A stretch of 64,000 nt of DNA, taken from Staphylococcus cornubiensis. Its GTDB lineage: Bacteria > Bacillota > Bacilli > Staphylococcales > Staphylococcaceae. The stretch covers positions 124,001 through 188,000 of the forward strand of contig NZ_FXUZ01000001.1 of the NCBI RefSeq assembly GCF_900183575.1, in the 5' to 3' direction. A program made the position numbers and the translations under genes. Each line of letters begins with the position of its first letter. Within the stretch, counting starts at the first letter, position 1. The notes below the pieces were generated by a model, which had not been told where the DNA came from, searched no databases, and saw nothing but the letters and a program-made list of their open reading frames with translations. Positions 17,402-28,178 of this stretch are shown piece by piece.

Positions 17402-19102
17402 ATGGCATTATATATTATACTAGCGATTATCATAGTTATTTTGATTGCAATCGGTGTTTTATTCTACATGCGATCAAACAAAAGGTCGATTATTCAATCT
17501 GCTGAAGAGAGAAGAGAAAAATTGAATGCATTGTCATATGATGAAAGTTTGGAGAAATTGAAAACGTTGCACTTATCTGGTGAAACAAAAAATCAATACG
17601 ATGCACTGAACCAATCATGGACGGACACAACGAATAACTATTTAGCACCTGTTGATGAAAAAATCCATGAAGCAGAAATGAATCTAGATAAATTCAAGTT
17701 TTCATTAGCTCAAACTGACATTAATGATGCACATGCGTTAATGGATCAGTACGAAGCGAAACATCAAGAACTCATTAGCAAGGCGGATGAAGTTTATGAT
17801 ATGCATCAACAGAGCGACGAAATTTATGAAAGAAGTAAAGATGAACACCGTAAATTGAAGCGTGATGTCCTTGCAAACCGTCATCAGTATGGAGAGGCTG
17901 CGAGTTTACTAGAAAAAGAAATTGAAGGCTTTGAACCAGAATTCGAAGTGTATGAGTCTTTAAAAGCTGAAGGTAACTATCAAGAGGCGCACACACATAT
18001 TCAGGGTTTAGATCAAGATATCGCTTATTTAAAAGAGGATATGAGTGAAATTCCTGATTTAATTCGCGAAGCACAAAAAGAACTTCCAGGTCAATTCCAA
18101 GACTTAAAATATGGCGTACGTGATTTGAAAGTTGAAGGCTATGATTTAGATCATGTGAAAGTCGACAGTACATTACAAGACTTGAAGACAGAGTTGAGTT
18201 TCGTTGAGCCAATGATTAGCCGTCTTGAATTAGATGAAGCAAATGATAAATTGGCGCAAATTAACGATCGCCTCGATGATATGTACGATTTAATCGAGCA
18301 TGAAGTGAAGTCGAAAAACGCGGTAGAAGAGTCTAAAGAGCGTATTACGAATGATTTATTCCATGCTAAAGATATGAATTACACACTACAAACTGAAATT
18401 GAATATGTTCGTGAAAATTACTACATCAATGAAAGCGATGTTCAGAGCGTTCGTCAGTTTGAAAACGAAATACAAAATTTAATTTCGGTATATGATGAAA
18501 TTTTATCTGAAATGGCAAAATCATCTGTGCGCTATAGTGAAGTTCAAGATAACTTAAAATATATTGAAGATCATGTTGAAGTCATCAATGCGAAACAAGA
18601 AAAATTACAAAATCATCTCGTTTCATTAAGAGAAGATGAAGCAGAGGCAGAAGAACATATTTTACGTGTCCAAAGTAAAAAAGAAGAAATTTATCGTCGT
18701 TTACTCGCTTCAAACTTAACAAGTGTGCCAGAACGTTTCATTATTTTGAAAAATGAAATCGACTATGAAGTACGTGACGTGAACAAACGTTTCAGTGAAC
18801 GACCAATCAATGTGCAGCAATTGAAAGATAAAGTGAACAAAGTCGTCCTTCAAATGAACAAATTTGAAGATGAAGCCAATGACGTGCTCATTAATGCGGT
18901 GTACGCTGAACGTCTCATTCAATATGGTAACCGTTATCGAAAAGACAACCATGATTTAGATAAGAGCTTGAACGAGGCAGAACGATTATTTAAAAATAAC
19001 CGTTACAAACGTTCAAGTGAAATTTCAGAACAAGCGCTGGAACAACTTGAGCCTGGTATCGCGCAACATATTGAACGAGAAGTATTAGAAGAACAAGCTT
19101 AA
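17402..19102 (+). CDS. ezrA: Septation ring formation regulator EzrA
   Basis: A membrane-anchored division protein that binds FtsZ and helps organise peptidoglycan synthesis at the septum. The 566-residue protein has one amino-terminal membrane helix (about residues 2-24) with the rest in the cytosol as spectrin-like coiled-coil repeats. The conserved [16 protein letters not shown] stretch lies near the C-terminus. ATG at 17402 is chosen because MALYIILAI aligns with the usual start; GTG at 17396 would add two residues and is closer to GGAGGA. The two starts cannot be separated for certain. Confidence 0.95.
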   Translation: MALYIILAIIIVILIAIGVLFYMRSNKRSIIQSAEERREKLNALSYDESLEKLKTLHLSGETKNQYDALNQSWTDTTNNYLAPVDEKIHEAEMNLDKFKFSLAQTDINDAHALMDQYEAKHQELISKADEVYDMHQQSDEIYERSKDEHRKLKRDVLANRHQYGEAASLLEKEIEGFEPEFEVYESLKAEGNYQEAHTHIQGLDQDIAYLKEDMSEIPDLIREAQKELPGQFQDLKYGVRDLKVEGYDLDHVKVDSTLQDLKTELSFVEPMISRLELDEANDKLAQINDRLDDMYDLIEHEVKSKNAVEESKERITNDLFHAKDMNYTLQTEIEYVRENYYINESDVQSVRQFENEIQNLISVYDEILSEMAKSSVRYSEVQDNLKYIEDHVEVINAKQEKLQNHLVSLREDEAEAEEHILRVQSKKEEIYRRLLASNLTSVPERFIILKNEIDYEVRDVNKRFSERPINVQQLKDKVNKVVLQMNKFEDEANDVLINAVYAERLIQYGNRYRKDNHDLDKSLNEAERLFKNNRYKRSSEISEQALEQLEPGIAQHIEREVLEEQA

Positions 19103-19130
19103 TGGTTTAAATCAAATATCGAGATACATC

Positions 19131-19176
19131 GTGCATCTATCGTAGCTTTCATAGTTATGGTAGGTGCACTTTTTAT
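19131..19176 (+). terminator. Terminator after ezrA
   Basis: A 14-bp stem with a few G-U pairs (19131-19144 with 19156-19169) is followed by TTTTTATTT. Confidence 0.88.
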
Positions 19177-19369
19177 TTATATATATTGCGTCGTGGTTGA
19201 TTGTTGCTTTGCTGTTCGCGCATTCCATAAACGGTAGATGAATGGGATAAATACAATCCGAAAAGTTGACCGGAATAATAAAATTTTAGAAAATATCGAA
19301 TGGATATGACATCAACGTCACGACTTGTAGTACAATGTAAAATGATATTTAAAGAGAGGAAGTCTGCAC

Positions 19370-20506
19370 ATGTTATATTTTGATAACGCAGCGACGACGA
19401 AACCCGATGCATCCGTGTTATCGAGTTTTATGAAAGTGAATGAAAAGTTTTATTATAACCCGAATAGTCCACATGAAAAAGGGCAAGAAGTCGAACGTTT
19501 GCTACAAAATGCAAGAGACCAAATCAAAACGACTTTGAAATTAAATGATGAAACATTGATTTTTACGAGCGGGGCAACAGAATCCAATAATATGGCTTTA
19601 AAAGGGGCAGCGCATCAGAAAAAACATTTTGGACGCACCATTTTGACATCCGTACTTGAACACCCATCTGTATTAGAGGTAATGCGCGAATTAGAACGTG
19701 AGGGTTTCATATTAAAGTATGTTAACGTCACAGCTGAAGGGCGTATAGATATTGAACATTTAAAATCACTGTTATCGAATGATGTGATATTAGTGACATG
19801 TATGCAAGTCAATAATATTATGGGACAAATTCAACCAATTGAAGAGATTGTGGCGTGCTTAAAACCTTATCCAAAAGTGCATTTTCATGTCGATGCCGTT
19901 CAAGCATTGGGGAAATTTCCTATTCAAATGACAGGCATTGACAGTTTATCTTTAAGCGGGCATAAATTCAATGGTTTGAAAGGGCAAGGCTTGCTCATTT
20001 TAAAAAACTTGCATCAAATCTATCCGACGATTCAAGGTGGCGGTCAAGAGTTTGGTTTACGCAGTGGAACAGTGAATGTCGCTAGTGATGTGGCATTAGC
20101 GAAAGCGATTCGTTTAGCTGAAGATCATCGTCATGCTTTAATGCAAACGCTATCGGAAGTGACTGCTGCATTACGTGAGATGATTGAAGATTATCCGGGT
20201 GTCGTCATCAATTCGCCAGTTGACGCATCTCCACATATTTTGAATTTAGCTTTTCCTGGTGTCCGTGGCGAAGTGTTAGTGAATGCCTTTTCAAAACAAG
20301 GGATTATGATTTCGACGACGAGTGCATGTTCATCCAAACATTCCAATGTGAATGAAGTATTAAAATCGATGAATATTTCAGTGTCGCGCATTTTAGGTAG
20401 TATTCGGTTGTCATTCGATCGACATACGACGATGAAAGATATTGAGACGTTTAAAGCAGCGTTTCATCAAGTATATAGAGAAGTTGAGGAGTTGTTAGAA
20501 AAATGA
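19370..20506 (+). CDS. nifZ: Cysteine desulfurase (NifS/IscS family, ThiI-linked)
   Basis: Takes sulfur from cysteine as a persulfide. The 378-residue PLP enzyme begins [12 protein letters not shown]. It has [19 protein letters not shown], the PLP lysine in [14 protein letters not shown], and the sulfur-carrying Cys in [14 protein letters not shown]. It overlaps thiI by four bases (ATGA), the arrangement of the B. subtilis nifZ-thiI pair, where the desulfurase feeds 4-thiouridine formation. The same role is inferred here. AGAGAGGAAG lies before the ATG. Confidence 0.92.
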   Translation: MLYFDNAATTKPDASVLSSFMKVNEKFYYNPNSPHEKGQEVERLLQNARDQIKTTLKLNDETLIFTSGATESNNMALKGAAHQKKHFGRTILTSVLEHPSVLEVMRELEREGFILKYVNVTAEGRIDIEHLKSLLSNDVILVTCMQVNNIMGQIQPIEEIVACLKPYPKVHFHVDAVQALGKFPIQMTGIDSLSLSGHKFNGLKGQGLLILKNLHQIYPTIQGGGQEFGLRSGTVNVASDVALAKAIRLAEDHRHALMQTLSEVTAALREMIEDYPGVVINSPVDASPHILNLAFPGVRGEVLVNAFSKQGIMISTTSACSSKHSNVNEVLKSMNISVSRILGSIRLSFDRHTTMKDIETFKAAFHQVYREVEELLEK

Positions 20507-21723
20507 TTTATGACCATATTTTAGTTCGTTATGGAGAATTGACATTAAAGGGTGGCAATCGTAAGACATTTGTGAGTCAGTTACGTTCAAATGTAAAACG
20601 TGCACTCATGCCATTAAAAGGGTATGAAGTGAAAGCCAATCGTGACCGTATGTATATTCAATTAACACCAGAAGCAGATATTGAAGAAATGATGACACGC
20701 ATTTCTAAAGTGTTCGGTGTACATTCGATTAGCCCGGTTTTAAAATTAGAAAAATCAATGGAAGCGGTGTATGAACACGCGAGGTTGTTTGCTCAAGATT
20801 ATGAAGCGGGTGATAGTTTTAAAATTGAAGTCAAACGTTCAGACAAAAACTTTGAATACGAAACATTTGCGATTCAACGTATGGTCGGTGGAGAAGTGCT
20901 TAAAAGTAATAAATCACTACACGTGGATGTACGTCAACCCGATCATGAAATCAAAGTTGAAGTACGTCTCGATGCAATTTATATGTATGACCGCATCATT
21001 CCAGCAATTGGTGGCTTACCTGTCGGTACGGGAGGTAAGACGCTATTAATGTTGTCAGGCGGTATTGATTCACCCGTTGCAGGGATGGAAGTAATGCGTC
21101 GTGGTGTGACAATTGAAGCGATTCATTTCCATAGTCCGCCATTTACAAGCGAAAAAGCAAAAGAAAAAGTGATTGAATTGACACGAATTATGGCTGAAAG
21201 AGTCGGTTCAATTCGTTTGCATATCGTTCCTTTTACAGAAGTTCAAAAGCAAATTCATAAAGTGGTGCATGAACGCTATACGATGACTTCAACACGTCGT
21301 ATGATGTTAAGAATTGCGGATAAAGTCGTGCATCAAATTGGAGCTGACGCCATTGTGAACGGTGAAAATTTAGGACAAGTGGCCAGTCAAACTTTGAAAA
21401 GTATGTATGCCATCAACGCTGTAACGAACACGCCGATTTTACGTCCATTGTTGTCATTAGATAAAGAAGAGATTGTTAAAAAGGCGAAAGCTATTGGCAC
21501 GTTTGAAACATCTATTCAACCTTACGAAGATTGTTGTACGATTTTCACGCCGAAAAACCCAGTGACTGAGCCGCAATTTGAAAAAGTATTGCAATATGAA
21601 TCAGGTTTTGATTTTGAAGAGATGATTGATAGAGCAGTAGACAATATTGAAACGATTGTAATAGATAAAAACTATCAAATCCATCAAGATGAACAAAATG
21701 AATGGGATGATGACTTGTTCTAA
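20503..21723 (+). CDS. thiI: tRNA sulfurtransferase ThiI
   Basis: Adenylates U8 of tRNA and transfers sulfur to make 4-thiouridine; in some bacteria it also serves thiazole synthesis. The 406-residue protein has an amino-terminal ferredoxin-like and THUMP region (about residues 1-165) and the PP-loop [15 protein letters not shown] near residue 184. No rhodanese domain follows the C-terminus, as in Bacillus, so sulfur must arrive from the partner desulfurase whose gene it overlaps by four bases. Confidence 0.95.
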   Translation: MIYDHILVRYGELTLKGGNRKTFVSQLRSNVKRALMPLKGYEVKANRDRMYIQLTPEADIEEMMTRISKVFGVHSISPVLKLEKSMEAVYEHARLFAQDYEAGDSFKIEVKRSDKNFEYETFAIQRMVGGEVLKSNKSLHVDVRQPDHEIKVEVRLDAIYMYDRIIPAIGGLPVGTGGKTLLMLSGGIDSPVAGMEVMRRGVTIEAIHFHSPPFTSEKAKEKVIELTRIMAERVGSIRLHIVPFTEVQKQIHKVVHERYTMTSTRRMMLRIADKVVHQIGADAIVNGENLGQVASQTLKSMYAINAVTNTPILRPLLSLDKEEIVKKAKAIGTFETSIQPYEDCCTIFTPKNPVTEPQFEKVLQYESGFDFEEMIDRAVDNIETIVIDKNYQIHQDEQNEWDDDLF

Positions 21724-21737
21724 AAGGGGGATAAACA

Positions 21738-22511
21738 ATGATTTTAGAATGGGATGGGACACTAATTTTAATGATCATTGGTTTAGGGTTTTTAGCGGCA
21801 TTCATTGACGCTGTTGTTGGTGGCGGTGGATTAATCTCTATACCTGCACTTCTCGCGATTGGGATGCCTCCAGCTGCTGCGTTAGGAACAAATAAATTAG
21901 CGAGCGCATTCGGATCATTGACGAGTGCGATTCGCTTTATTCGTTCGGGTAAAGTGGATCTACCAATTGTTTTCAAGCTGTTCCCTTTGTCTTTTATTGC
22001 TTCGATTTTAGGTGCAATTGTGGCAGTTTATTTGCCTGCAGAACTATTAAAGCCACTGGTGATAGTGATTTTGTCATTGGTGCTCATCTATACGTTATTG
22101 AAAAAAGATTGGGGAAGTATTCGTACATATACGACTTTACCTTTATACAAATTGATTTTATTTACTTGCCTCATTGTTATTATTGGCTTTTATGATGGCT
22201 TTCTTGGCGGTGGTACAGGATCCTTTTTGCTTTTCGTATTTTTATTACTCGGCTTTGATTTTTTAAGTGCTGCAGGAAATGCGAAAGTATTGAACTTTGC
22301 TTCTAATCTCGGTGCATTGCTATTGTTTATTTATTTAGGCCGCGTCGATTACGTTTATGGTTTAATCATGGGTGCAAGTATGATTGCTGGCTCATATACT
22401 GGCGCGTTATTTGCACTTAAAAAGGGTGTCGGTTATGTCAGAATTTTGTTTGTTGTTGTTACAATTGTTTTGATTTTGAAAAATGTGTGGGACTATATTG
22501 CCGCGTATTAA
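21738..22511 (+). CDS. TauE/SafE (TSUP) family membrane transporter
   Basis: A 257-residue integral membrane protein with about eight hydrophobic segments. Two family repeats are visible: DAVVGGGGLISIPALLAIGMPPAAALGTNKLAS near residue 26 and FYDGFLGGGTGSFLL near residue 150. TSUP proteins export or import sulfite, sulfonates or related organic anions. It starts 14 bases after thiI behind AAAAGGGGG, so it is very likely in the nifZ-thiI operon. That suggests a sulfur-containing substrate, though the substrate is an inference. Confidence 0.85.
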   Translation: MILEWDGTLILMIIGLGFLAAFIDAVVGGGGLISIPALLAIGMPPAAALGTNKLASAFGSLTSAIRFIRSGKVDLPIVFKLFPLSFIASILGAIVAVYLPAELLKPLVIVILSLVLIYTLLKKDWGSIRTYTTLPLYKLILFTCLIVIIGFYDGFLGGGTGSFLLFVFLLLGFDFLSAAGNAKVLNFASNLGALLLFIYLGRVDYVYGLIMGASMIAGSYTGALFALKKGVGYVRILFVVVTIVLILKNVWDYIAAY

Positions 22512-22637
22512 TGACGACTGATAGTGACCGAAATGAATCGATTTTAAAATTCATATGATTTCTTATAGTTATTTGACCTAAAGACTATATTTTTTTGTTA
22601 TGATAAATTTGAAAAAACAATTGAAAGGAAGTTGATT

Positions 22638-23630
22638 ATGTCAAAAAGGATCATAGCGATTATATTAGCATGCGTTATCGTGCTTGGCGGTATTTTGATG
22701 AGTGCCATGACATCAGTTGTATCATCTTTTATGAGTGGAGATTTTAATATCACTGATGAAGCAACAAGTACTGTGCTTGAAGAAGGTGATAGCAGTAAAA
22801 GAATAGCCGAAATCGTCGTACAAGGAGAGATTATTGATACAGGTGCAAGTGGTGGTTTGTTCGGTGGTGGCGCTGGTTATAATCACCAAGCTGCTTTAAA
22901 ACAACTTGAAACAATTAAAAATGATGATTCTATTAAAGGCGTACTCCTTGATGTGAATAGTCCAGGTGGCGGTACATATGAAAGTGATGAGTTTTATCAA
23001 AAAATAAAAGAAGTTAAAAAGTCAGGTAAAAAGATTTACGTGCAAATGGAAAACTTAGCTGCGTCAGGTGGTTATTACATTTCAGCGCCTGCTGATAAAA
23101 TTTATGCGGGTCCGCAATCGTTGACAGGTTCTATCGGTGTCATCTCTGAGTCAAAAGATTATTCAGAGCTGTTAGACAACTTAGGTATTAAAACGAATAC
23201 AATTAAATCAGGAGCACATAAAGATATTTTGAGCAGCTCACGAAAAATGACAGATGAAGAAAGAGAAATCTTACAATCAATTAATAAGGATAGTTTTGAT
23301 CAATTTGTGAATGTCGTTAAAGAAGGACGTCACATGTCAGAATCAAAAGTGCGTGAATTAGCGGATGGTCGTATCTACAGTGCTCAACAAGCGAAAAGCA
23401 ATGGTTTAATTGACGACATCGGTTATAAAGATAAAACATTAAAAGATTTGAAGAAAGCGATTAAAGTTGACAACCCAGAAATTGTTACTTTCGATCCTGA
23501 AGAGAGTAGTTTAACGAGTTTCCTAGGTATGAAATCATTCATTAATAATTTACGTGCAGATTTGAAAGGTGTTAAATCAATTATTAATAATGAATCACAA
23601 ACACGACCAATGTATAAATATGAAGGGTAG
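22638..23630 (+). CDS. sppA: Signal peptide peptidase SppA
   Basis: Degrades cleaved signal peptides at the membrane. The 330-residue S49 protease has an amino-terminal membrane helix (about residues 4-26). The catalytic dyad is Ser143 in LAASGGYYIS and Lys195 in IKSGAHKDIL, four positions below the B. subtilis numbering. LDVNSPGGG forms the oxyanion region. ATG at 22638 has AAAGGAAG ahead of it, and the in-frame TTG at 22632 is not needed. It abuts the RDD gene, forming a two-gene unit. Confidence 0.93.
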   Translation: MSKRIIAIILACVIVLGGILMSAMTSVVSSFMSGDFNITDEATSTVLEEGDSSKRIAEIVVQGEIIDTGASGGLFGGGAGYNHQAALKQLETIKNDDSIKGVLLDVNSPGGGTYESDEFYQKIKEVKKSGKKIYVQMENLAASGGYYISAPADKIYAGPQSLTGSIGVISESKDYSELLDNLGIKTNTIKSGAHKDILSSSRKMTDEEREILQSINKDSFDQFVNVVKEGRHMSESKVRELADGRIYSAQQAKSNGLIDDIGYKDKTLKDLKKAIKVDNPEIVTFDPEESSLTSFLGMKSFINNLRADLKGVKSIINNESQTRPMYKYEG

Positions 23631-23639
23631 GTGATTGAG

Positions 23640-24224
23640 ATGCAACGTTCTAATGAATATAACTATAATCCGTCTCAACCTCGCCCAGAAATATCACAAA
23701 CGATGCATGGGAATGATTCCGAGGAACGTGCAACACGAACATTAGAAAAGCACCGTTATGAACTCGATGGGTTTTTCTATGCTGGGTTCGGAAGACGATT
23801 TTTCAGTTATATTATCGACCTTGCGATTTTATGGGGATTCACACAAATTGTTTTAAATCCAATTTATGCACTGACTGGTATTGACGAGTGGAAGTTATGG
23901 ATTAATCAATTCAGTGTCGGACACTTGCTAGATGCATTGATATATTTCGCTTACTTTGTTTTAATGACGAAATATTTTCAACAGACAGTCGGTAAAATGA
24001 TTTTAGGCATTAAAGTATTTCGACGTGATTTTACCTCATTGAACTGGTCTGATGTATTGTTTAGAGAATGGATTGGCCGTATTATTTCCAATGTATTTTT
24101 TGGCTTGCCATATTTAGCAGTACTTTTCACACCAAAACATATCGGCGTACACGATTACTTTGCGGATACGGTCGTTGTTAAAAATAAATACCTTCATTAT
24201 ATTAAAGAAACTGAAGGTGTATGA
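23640..24224 (+). CDS. RDD-family membrane protein
   Basis: A 194-residue protein with a hydrophilic amino end of about 55 residues, then the RDD-type core. The core has GFGRRFFSYIIDLAILWGF with the Arg and Asp of the family name, two further hydrophobic segments, and GKMILGIKVFR near residue 115. RDD proteins are small membrane proteins of mostly unknown role, some linked to ion or stress tolerance. The ATG at 23640 lies after AGGTGA that overlaps the sppA stop, indicating coupling with sppA. B. subtilis has the same pairing as I recall (sppA-yteJ). Confidence 0.85.
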   Translation: MQRSNEYNYNPSQPRPEISQTMHGNDSEERATRTLEKHRYELDGFFYAGFGRRFFSYIIDLAILWGFTQIVLNPIYALTGIDEWKLWINQFSVGHLLDALIYFAYFVLMTKYFQQTVGKMILGIKVFRRDFTSLNWSDVLFREWIGRIISNVFFGLPYLAVLFTPKHIGVHDYFADTVVVKNKYLHYIKETEGV

Positions 24225-24287
24225 CGTGATTACATGGCATTAACGCGATATAATAGTAAAATAATATGATTAAGGGAGGCACTATTG

Positions 24288-24782
24288 ATGGCACAAATTA
24301 CATTTAAACAAAACCCAGTTGAATTATTAGGTAAAGAAGTTAACGTTGGGGATCAAGCACCAGACTTCACAGTAGTAGACAATAGTTTACAACCTGTGAC
24401 ACTTGCAAATTATGATGGTAAGAAAAAGTTAATCAACGTTGTCCCATCTCTTGACACAGGTGTATGTGATCAACAAACACGTAAATTCAATGAAGAAGCG
24501 AGTGCTGAAAACGGGTACGTATTAACGATTTCAGTAGACTTACCATTTGCGCAACAAAGATGGTGTGCATCAAGTGGATTAGACAATGTGATTACATTGA
24601 GTGATTATCAAAGTCGTTCATTTGGTGAAAACTATGGTGTCATTATGGACGGTTTACAATTATTAGCACGTTCTGTATTTGTATTAGACGAAAATAATAA
24701 AGTGGTATATAAAGAGATTGTACCAGAGGGTACGGATTTCCCTAACTTTGAAGCAGCACTTGAAGCTTATCGCAACATTTAA
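24288..24782 (+). CDS. tpx: Thiol peroxidase, atypical 2-Cys peroxiredoxin
   Basis: Reduces hydrogen peroxide and lipid hydroperoxides using thioredoxin. The 164-residue protein has the peroxidatic Cys60 in [14 protein letters not shown] and the resolving Cys93 in [11 protein letters not shown], the spacing of the Tpx class. The start [10 protein letters not shown] follows TAAGGGAGG. A promoter-like TATAAT lies at 24250-24255. A long hairpin terminator separates it from the methyltransferase gene. Confidence 0.95.
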   Translation: MAQITFKQNPVELLGKEVNVGDQAPDFTVVDNSLQPVTLANYDGKKKLINVVPSLDTGVCDQQTRKFNEEASAENGYVLTISVDLPFAQQRWCASSGLDNVITLSDYQSRSFGENYGVIMDGLQLLARSVFVLDENNKVVYKEIVPEGTDFPNFEAALEAYRNI

Positions 24783-24897
24783 TGGATTATGAATGACCAA
24801 GTTAAGTGGAGATTCGATATGTCGGGATACTTTTTCTACCTGAAACGTATCAGCTCTACGACAATGTTGTTTTAGTAAAATTGCTATTGAAGTTAAC

Positions 24898-24957
24898 AAA
24901 GGGAGATTCAGAAGACGCACCTTTTACGTGTGCTTCTGAATAACTCCCTTATTTTTA
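24898..24957 (+). terminator. Long interrupted-stem terminator after tpx
   Basis: AAAGGGAG / TTCAGAAG / GCAC pair with GTGC / TTCTGAA / CTCCCTT across short bulges, followed by ATTTTTA. It ends only about 17 bases before the methyltransferase start, so that gene may depend on read-through or a promoter within this stretch. Confidence 0.8.
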
Positions 24958-24974
24958 TGAAAGGACGATGAAGA

Positions 24975-25922
24975 ATGACTGAAAGCGTCTCTATTATGGA
25001 GAAATTGTTTCATCAACTCGATGAAAGAACTCAAAAATTAAACGAAGAAAATGGGCAAAGCTTTATTGAAAATTTAGGATTAGCGATGGAGCAACTTTAC
25101 ACATCTGAACGTGATTTACTAGAACAAGCGACACTTCAAGATAGAAGAAAAGCATTTCAATTTGCATACTTAAATCAACTGCAAAAAGAAGAAGTTCAAG
25201 CGAATCATCAAATTACACCCGATTCTATAGGCCTCATTCTAGGGTTTTTAGTTTCTCAATTTAAAGAAGGTACAGAAGCATTGCATATTGCGGATTTAGG
25301 GAGCGGTACAGGGCATTTAAGTGCGACTGTTCATGAGGTGATGGCGGACTTTACGATTATGCATCATTTAGTTGAGGTCGACCCAGTGCTTTCTAGAGTA
25401 AGTGTCCATCTTGCTAACTTTTTAGAAATACCATTTGATGTTTATCCTCAAGACGCAATTATGCCACTCCCTTTTGACGGAGCTGAAGTGGTTATTGGAG
25501 ATTTGCCGATTGGTTATTACCCGAACGATGCCCGTAGCGAACAGTTACAGTTAGGTTTTGATGAGGGACACAGTTTTGCACATCATTTATTCATTGAGCA
25601 AGCAATTGAAGCGGTGAAGCCATCTGGATACGTTTTTCTTGTGGTGCCAAGCCAACTTTTTGAAGGTGACTATGTAAAACAGTTAGAAAATTTTATTGCA
25701 ACAGAAACAGAAATGCAAGCGTTTCTTAATTTACCTAAAACATTATTTAAAAGTGAACGCGCCCAAAAATCAATTCTTATTTTGCAACGTAAAGAACAGC
25801 ATGTAACAAAGCCTGTAGAAGTTTTGTTAGCAAATATTCCAGATTTTAAAAACCCACAAAACTTCCAACAATTTTTGTCTGAATTAAGAACGTGGTTGTC
25901 ACAAAATCAACCTAAAAATTAG
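24975..25922 (+). CDS. ytxK: Class I SAM-dependent methyltransferase (YtxK-like)
   Basis: A 315-residue protein with an amino-terminal helical region and then an N6-adenine-type methyltransferase fold. It shows IADLGSGTGHLSATVHE for SAM binding near residue 105, an acidic LVEVDP, and DLPIGYYP in place of the NPPY catalytic motif. A similar gene lies between tpx and ackA in B. subtilis (ytxK). The target is not known; the altered NPPY leaves DNA methylation unproven. ATG at 24975 follows GAAAGGACGATGAAG. Confidence 0.82.
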   Translation: MTESVSIMEKLFHQLDERTQKLNEENGQSFIENLGLAMEQLYTSERDLLEQATLQDRRKAFQFAYLNQLQKEEVQANHQITPDSIGLILGFLVSQFKEGTEALHIADLGSGTGHLSATVHEVMADFTIMHHLVEVDPVLSRVSVHLANFLEIPFDVYPQDAIMPLPFDGAEVVIGDLPIGYYPNDARSEQLQLGFDEGHSFAHHLFIEQAIEAVKPSGYVFLVVPSQLFEGDYVKQLENFIATETEMQAFLNLPKTLFKSERAQKSILILQRKEQHVTKPVEVLLANIPDFKNPQNFQQFLSELRTWLSQNQPKN

Positions 25923-26002
25923 GCTGTTACACTCTTGAAATCAAACTGTATTAATGGTTAAATAGATGTGTATAAAATATAAATATATTGGAGGCCGTTG
26001 AC

Positions 26003-27205
26003 ATGTCAAAGTTAATTTTGGCGATTAACGCTGGTAGTTCATCATTAAAGTTTCAATTAATCGAAATGCCAGAAGAAAAATTAATCACTAAAGGTTTAGT
26101 AGAACGTATCGGATTAAAAGATTCAATCTTCACAATTGAAGTAGATGGCGAAAAAATTAAAGAAGTAGAAGATATTAAAGATCACGAACAAGCTGTTAAC
26201 ATGATGTTGGACAGTTTACAAAAACATGGTGTGATTAAAGATATTAACGAAATCGATGGTACAGGTCACCGTGTCGTACATGGGGGCGAAGTTTTCCCAG
26301 AATCTGCATTAGTTACAGATGAAGTGGTTAAAGATATTGAAAAATTGACAGACTTAGCACCACTTCATAATCCAGCTAACTTAATGGGTATTCAAGCATT
26401 TAGAAAATTGCTTCCTGAAATTCCACACGTTGCTGTATTTGATACATCATTCCATCAAACAATGCCTGAATCAGCATATTTATATAGCTTACCTTACGAA
26501 TACTATAAAGAATATGGTATCCGCAAATACGGTTTCCACGGTACAAGCCATAAGTATGTGTCTCAACGTGCAGCTGAAATTTTAGGTAAACCACTTGAAG
26601 AATTACGCATCATTTCATGTCATATCGGTAACGGGGCTTCAATCGCTGCGATCGACGGTGGTAAATCAATCGATACTTCAATGGGCTTCACACCATTAGC
26701 GGGTGTTACAATGGGAACGCGTTCAGGTAACATCGACCCAGCTTTAATTCCATTCATTATGGAAAAAACGGGTAAAACAGCTGATGAGGTACTTAATATT
26801 TTAAATAAAGAATCTGGTTTATTAGGTATCACCGGAACTTCTTCAGACTTACGTGATATTGAAGAAGATGCAAAAGAAGGAGAAGAACGTGCAGAGTTAG
26901 CATTAGAAGTGTTTGCTTCACGTATCCATAAATATATGGGTTCATATGCGACACGTATGCATGGTGTAGACGTGATTATCTTTACTGCAGGTGTGGGTGA
27001 AAACTCAGACGCAGTTCGTGCACGTGTATTAGAAGGATTAGAATTTATGGGCGTTTACTGGGATCCACGTAAAAATGAAGGCTTACGCGGTAAAGAAGCT
27101 GAATTAAACTACCCACATTCACCTGTAAAAGTATTAGTTATCCCTACAAATGAAGAGGTTATGATTGCACGTGATGTCATGACTTTCGGGAACTTAGAAG
27201 GATAA
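26003..27205 (+). CDS. ackA: Acetate kinase
   Basis: Converts acetyl phosphate and ADP to acetate and ATP, the last step of overflow metabolism. The 400-residue ASKHA-fold enzyme has [14 protein letters not shown] at the start, [53 protein letters not shown], and [13 protein letters not shown] at 26003 lies nine bases after GGAGG; the upstream in-frame ATG at 25988 overlaps that site and is rejected. Confidence 0.97.
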   Translation: MSKLILAINAGSSSLKFQLIEMPEEKLITKGLVERIGLKDSIFTIEVDGEKIKEVEDIKDHEQAVNMMLDSLQKHGVIKDINEIDGTGHRVVHGGEVFPESALVTDEVVKDIEKLTDLAPLHNPANLMGIQAFRKLLPEIPHVAVFDTSFHQTMPESAYLYSLPYEYYKEYGIRKYGFHGTSHKYVSQRAAEILGKPLEELRIISCHIGNGASIAAIDGGKSIDTSMGFTPLAGVTMGTRSGNIDPALIPFIMEKTGKTADEVLNILNKESGLLGITGTSSDLRDIEEDAKEGEERAELALEVFASRIHKYMGSYATRMHGVDVIIFTAGVGENSDAVRARVLEGLEFMGVYWDPRKNEGLRGKEAELNYPHSPVKVLVIPTNEEVMIARDVMTFGNLEG

Positions 27206-27238
27206 TTAGAGTCAATATAAAATTTCGATATAAAAAAG

Positions 27239-27280
27239 ACAGTATGAGGTGCGGCACATCCGTGTCTCGTACTGTTTTTT
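27239..27280 (+). terminator. Terminator after ackA
   Basis: A 10-bp stem, ACAGTATGAG with CTCGTACTGT (one G-U), is followed by TTTTTATT. Confidence 0.85.
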
Positions 27281-27328
27281 ATTATGAGTCGGTTTTAATG
27301 TGATCATAGTCATTATATATGTAAAACA

Positions 27329-27362
27329 AAAGAGACTCGGAAACGAATTTCCAAGCCTCTTT
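27329..27362 (-). terminator. Terminator for the usp gene
   Basis: A 12-position stem with two mismatches (27329-27340 with 27351-27362) has TTTTGTTTT on the minus strand. It is 165 bases beyond the usp stop codon. Confidence 0.55.
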
Positions 27363-27527
27363 GTCATTCATGAGGGGGCATTTCATTAAGTTTTCGTAGC
27401 TTCTATTTACTACTAATGGGCTTATTATTCATAATTGACTATCAAATAGTCGGAATATAAGCGTGAATAGATAGCATCGAAACGCTTTATGTCCCATTTC
27501 TAATCAAATGTTTGGTACAGGGTTTAA

Positions 27528-28031
27528 TTAAATACTGTAATCTTTAAGTAGTTCATCTGTTGCTACTTTCGGTTCAAAGTTTTCTGGAATTTGCTCAGTA
27601 CGTACAACTAATACATCACATGCTGAATGACGTACAATCGCTTCAGATACAGAACCTACGATAAATCGTTCTACCGCATTCAGACCTGAAGTACCACACA
27701 TCACAAGGTCAACTTCTGTATTTTCATCACTAGCAAGTTTTGGAAGTACAGACTTAGGTGATCCGAATTCTAAACGTGTTTCAACATTTTGAATGCCTTC
27801 GTCTAGCGCCACTTGACGGTATCCATCTAACAATTTTTCTGCAAATGATTTAGACTTTTCAGTGAAGTGTGAATCGTAAACTTCAAAAGATGTATAAGTT
27901 CTTGAATCGATGACATTTACAATAATCAGTTTAGCATCGTTACGTTTTGCAACAGCAACTGCTTTGTTAAATGCCCACTCAGCTTCATGAGAACCATCAA
28001 CAGCAATTAAAATATTTTTGTACATATACAT
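27528..28031 (-). CDS. Universal stress protein family
   Basis: A 167-residue UspA-type protein. It has KNILIAVDGSHEAEW at the start and the nucleotide-binding signature GTSGLNAVERFIVGSVSEAIVRHS near residue 123, which fits the ATP-binding G-2X-G-9X-G(S/T) motif. UspA proteins respond to stationary phase and stress; the exact partner is unknown. AAAGGGG lies eight bases before the first ATG. It is divergent from ald. A second Usp paralogue of 137 residues is at 32869-33282. Confidence 0.88.
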   Translation of the reverse strand: MYMYKNILIAVDGSHEAEWAFNKAVAVAKRNDAKLIIVNVIDSRTYTSFEVYDSHFTEKSKSFAEKLLDGYRQVALDEGIQNVETRLEFGSPKSVLPKLASDENTEVDLVMCGTSGLNAVERFIVGSVSEAIVRHSACDVLVVRTEQIPENFEPKVATDELLKDYSI

Positions 28032-28124
28032 AGCTAAAACCCCTTTCTTATTTCACTTTTATTATATCATATCATCTCTCAATTTAAGTGAAATTTATAT
28101 GAACTAAAAATACAAAAATTGTTA

Positions 28125-28138
28125 TGATTGCGCTTACA
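28125..28138 (+). promoter_or_regulatory. Putative cre (CcpA) site upstream of ald
   Basis: TGATTGCGCTTACA, with flanking A and T, matches the 16-position cre consensus at 15 positions. It lies about 40 bases before the ald start, where binding would block the promoter. Confidence 0.45.
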
Positions 28139-28178
28139 TATTGTATGCGTTATGATTAGTTCTGGAGGTGCAAGGAGT

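Larger units (their letters stand above)
27206..27527. other. Intergenic stretch between ackA and usp with two hairpin terminators
   Basis: About 320 bases between converging genes. It holds a terminator for each side (27239-27280 and 27329-27362). I see no gene or other recognisable element in the remaining 160 bases. Confidence 0.7.

Noticed and set aside
17775-18212. 145-codon minus-strand frame inside ezrA
   Set aside because: Antisense to a coiled-coil gene; no start signals or recognised motifs.
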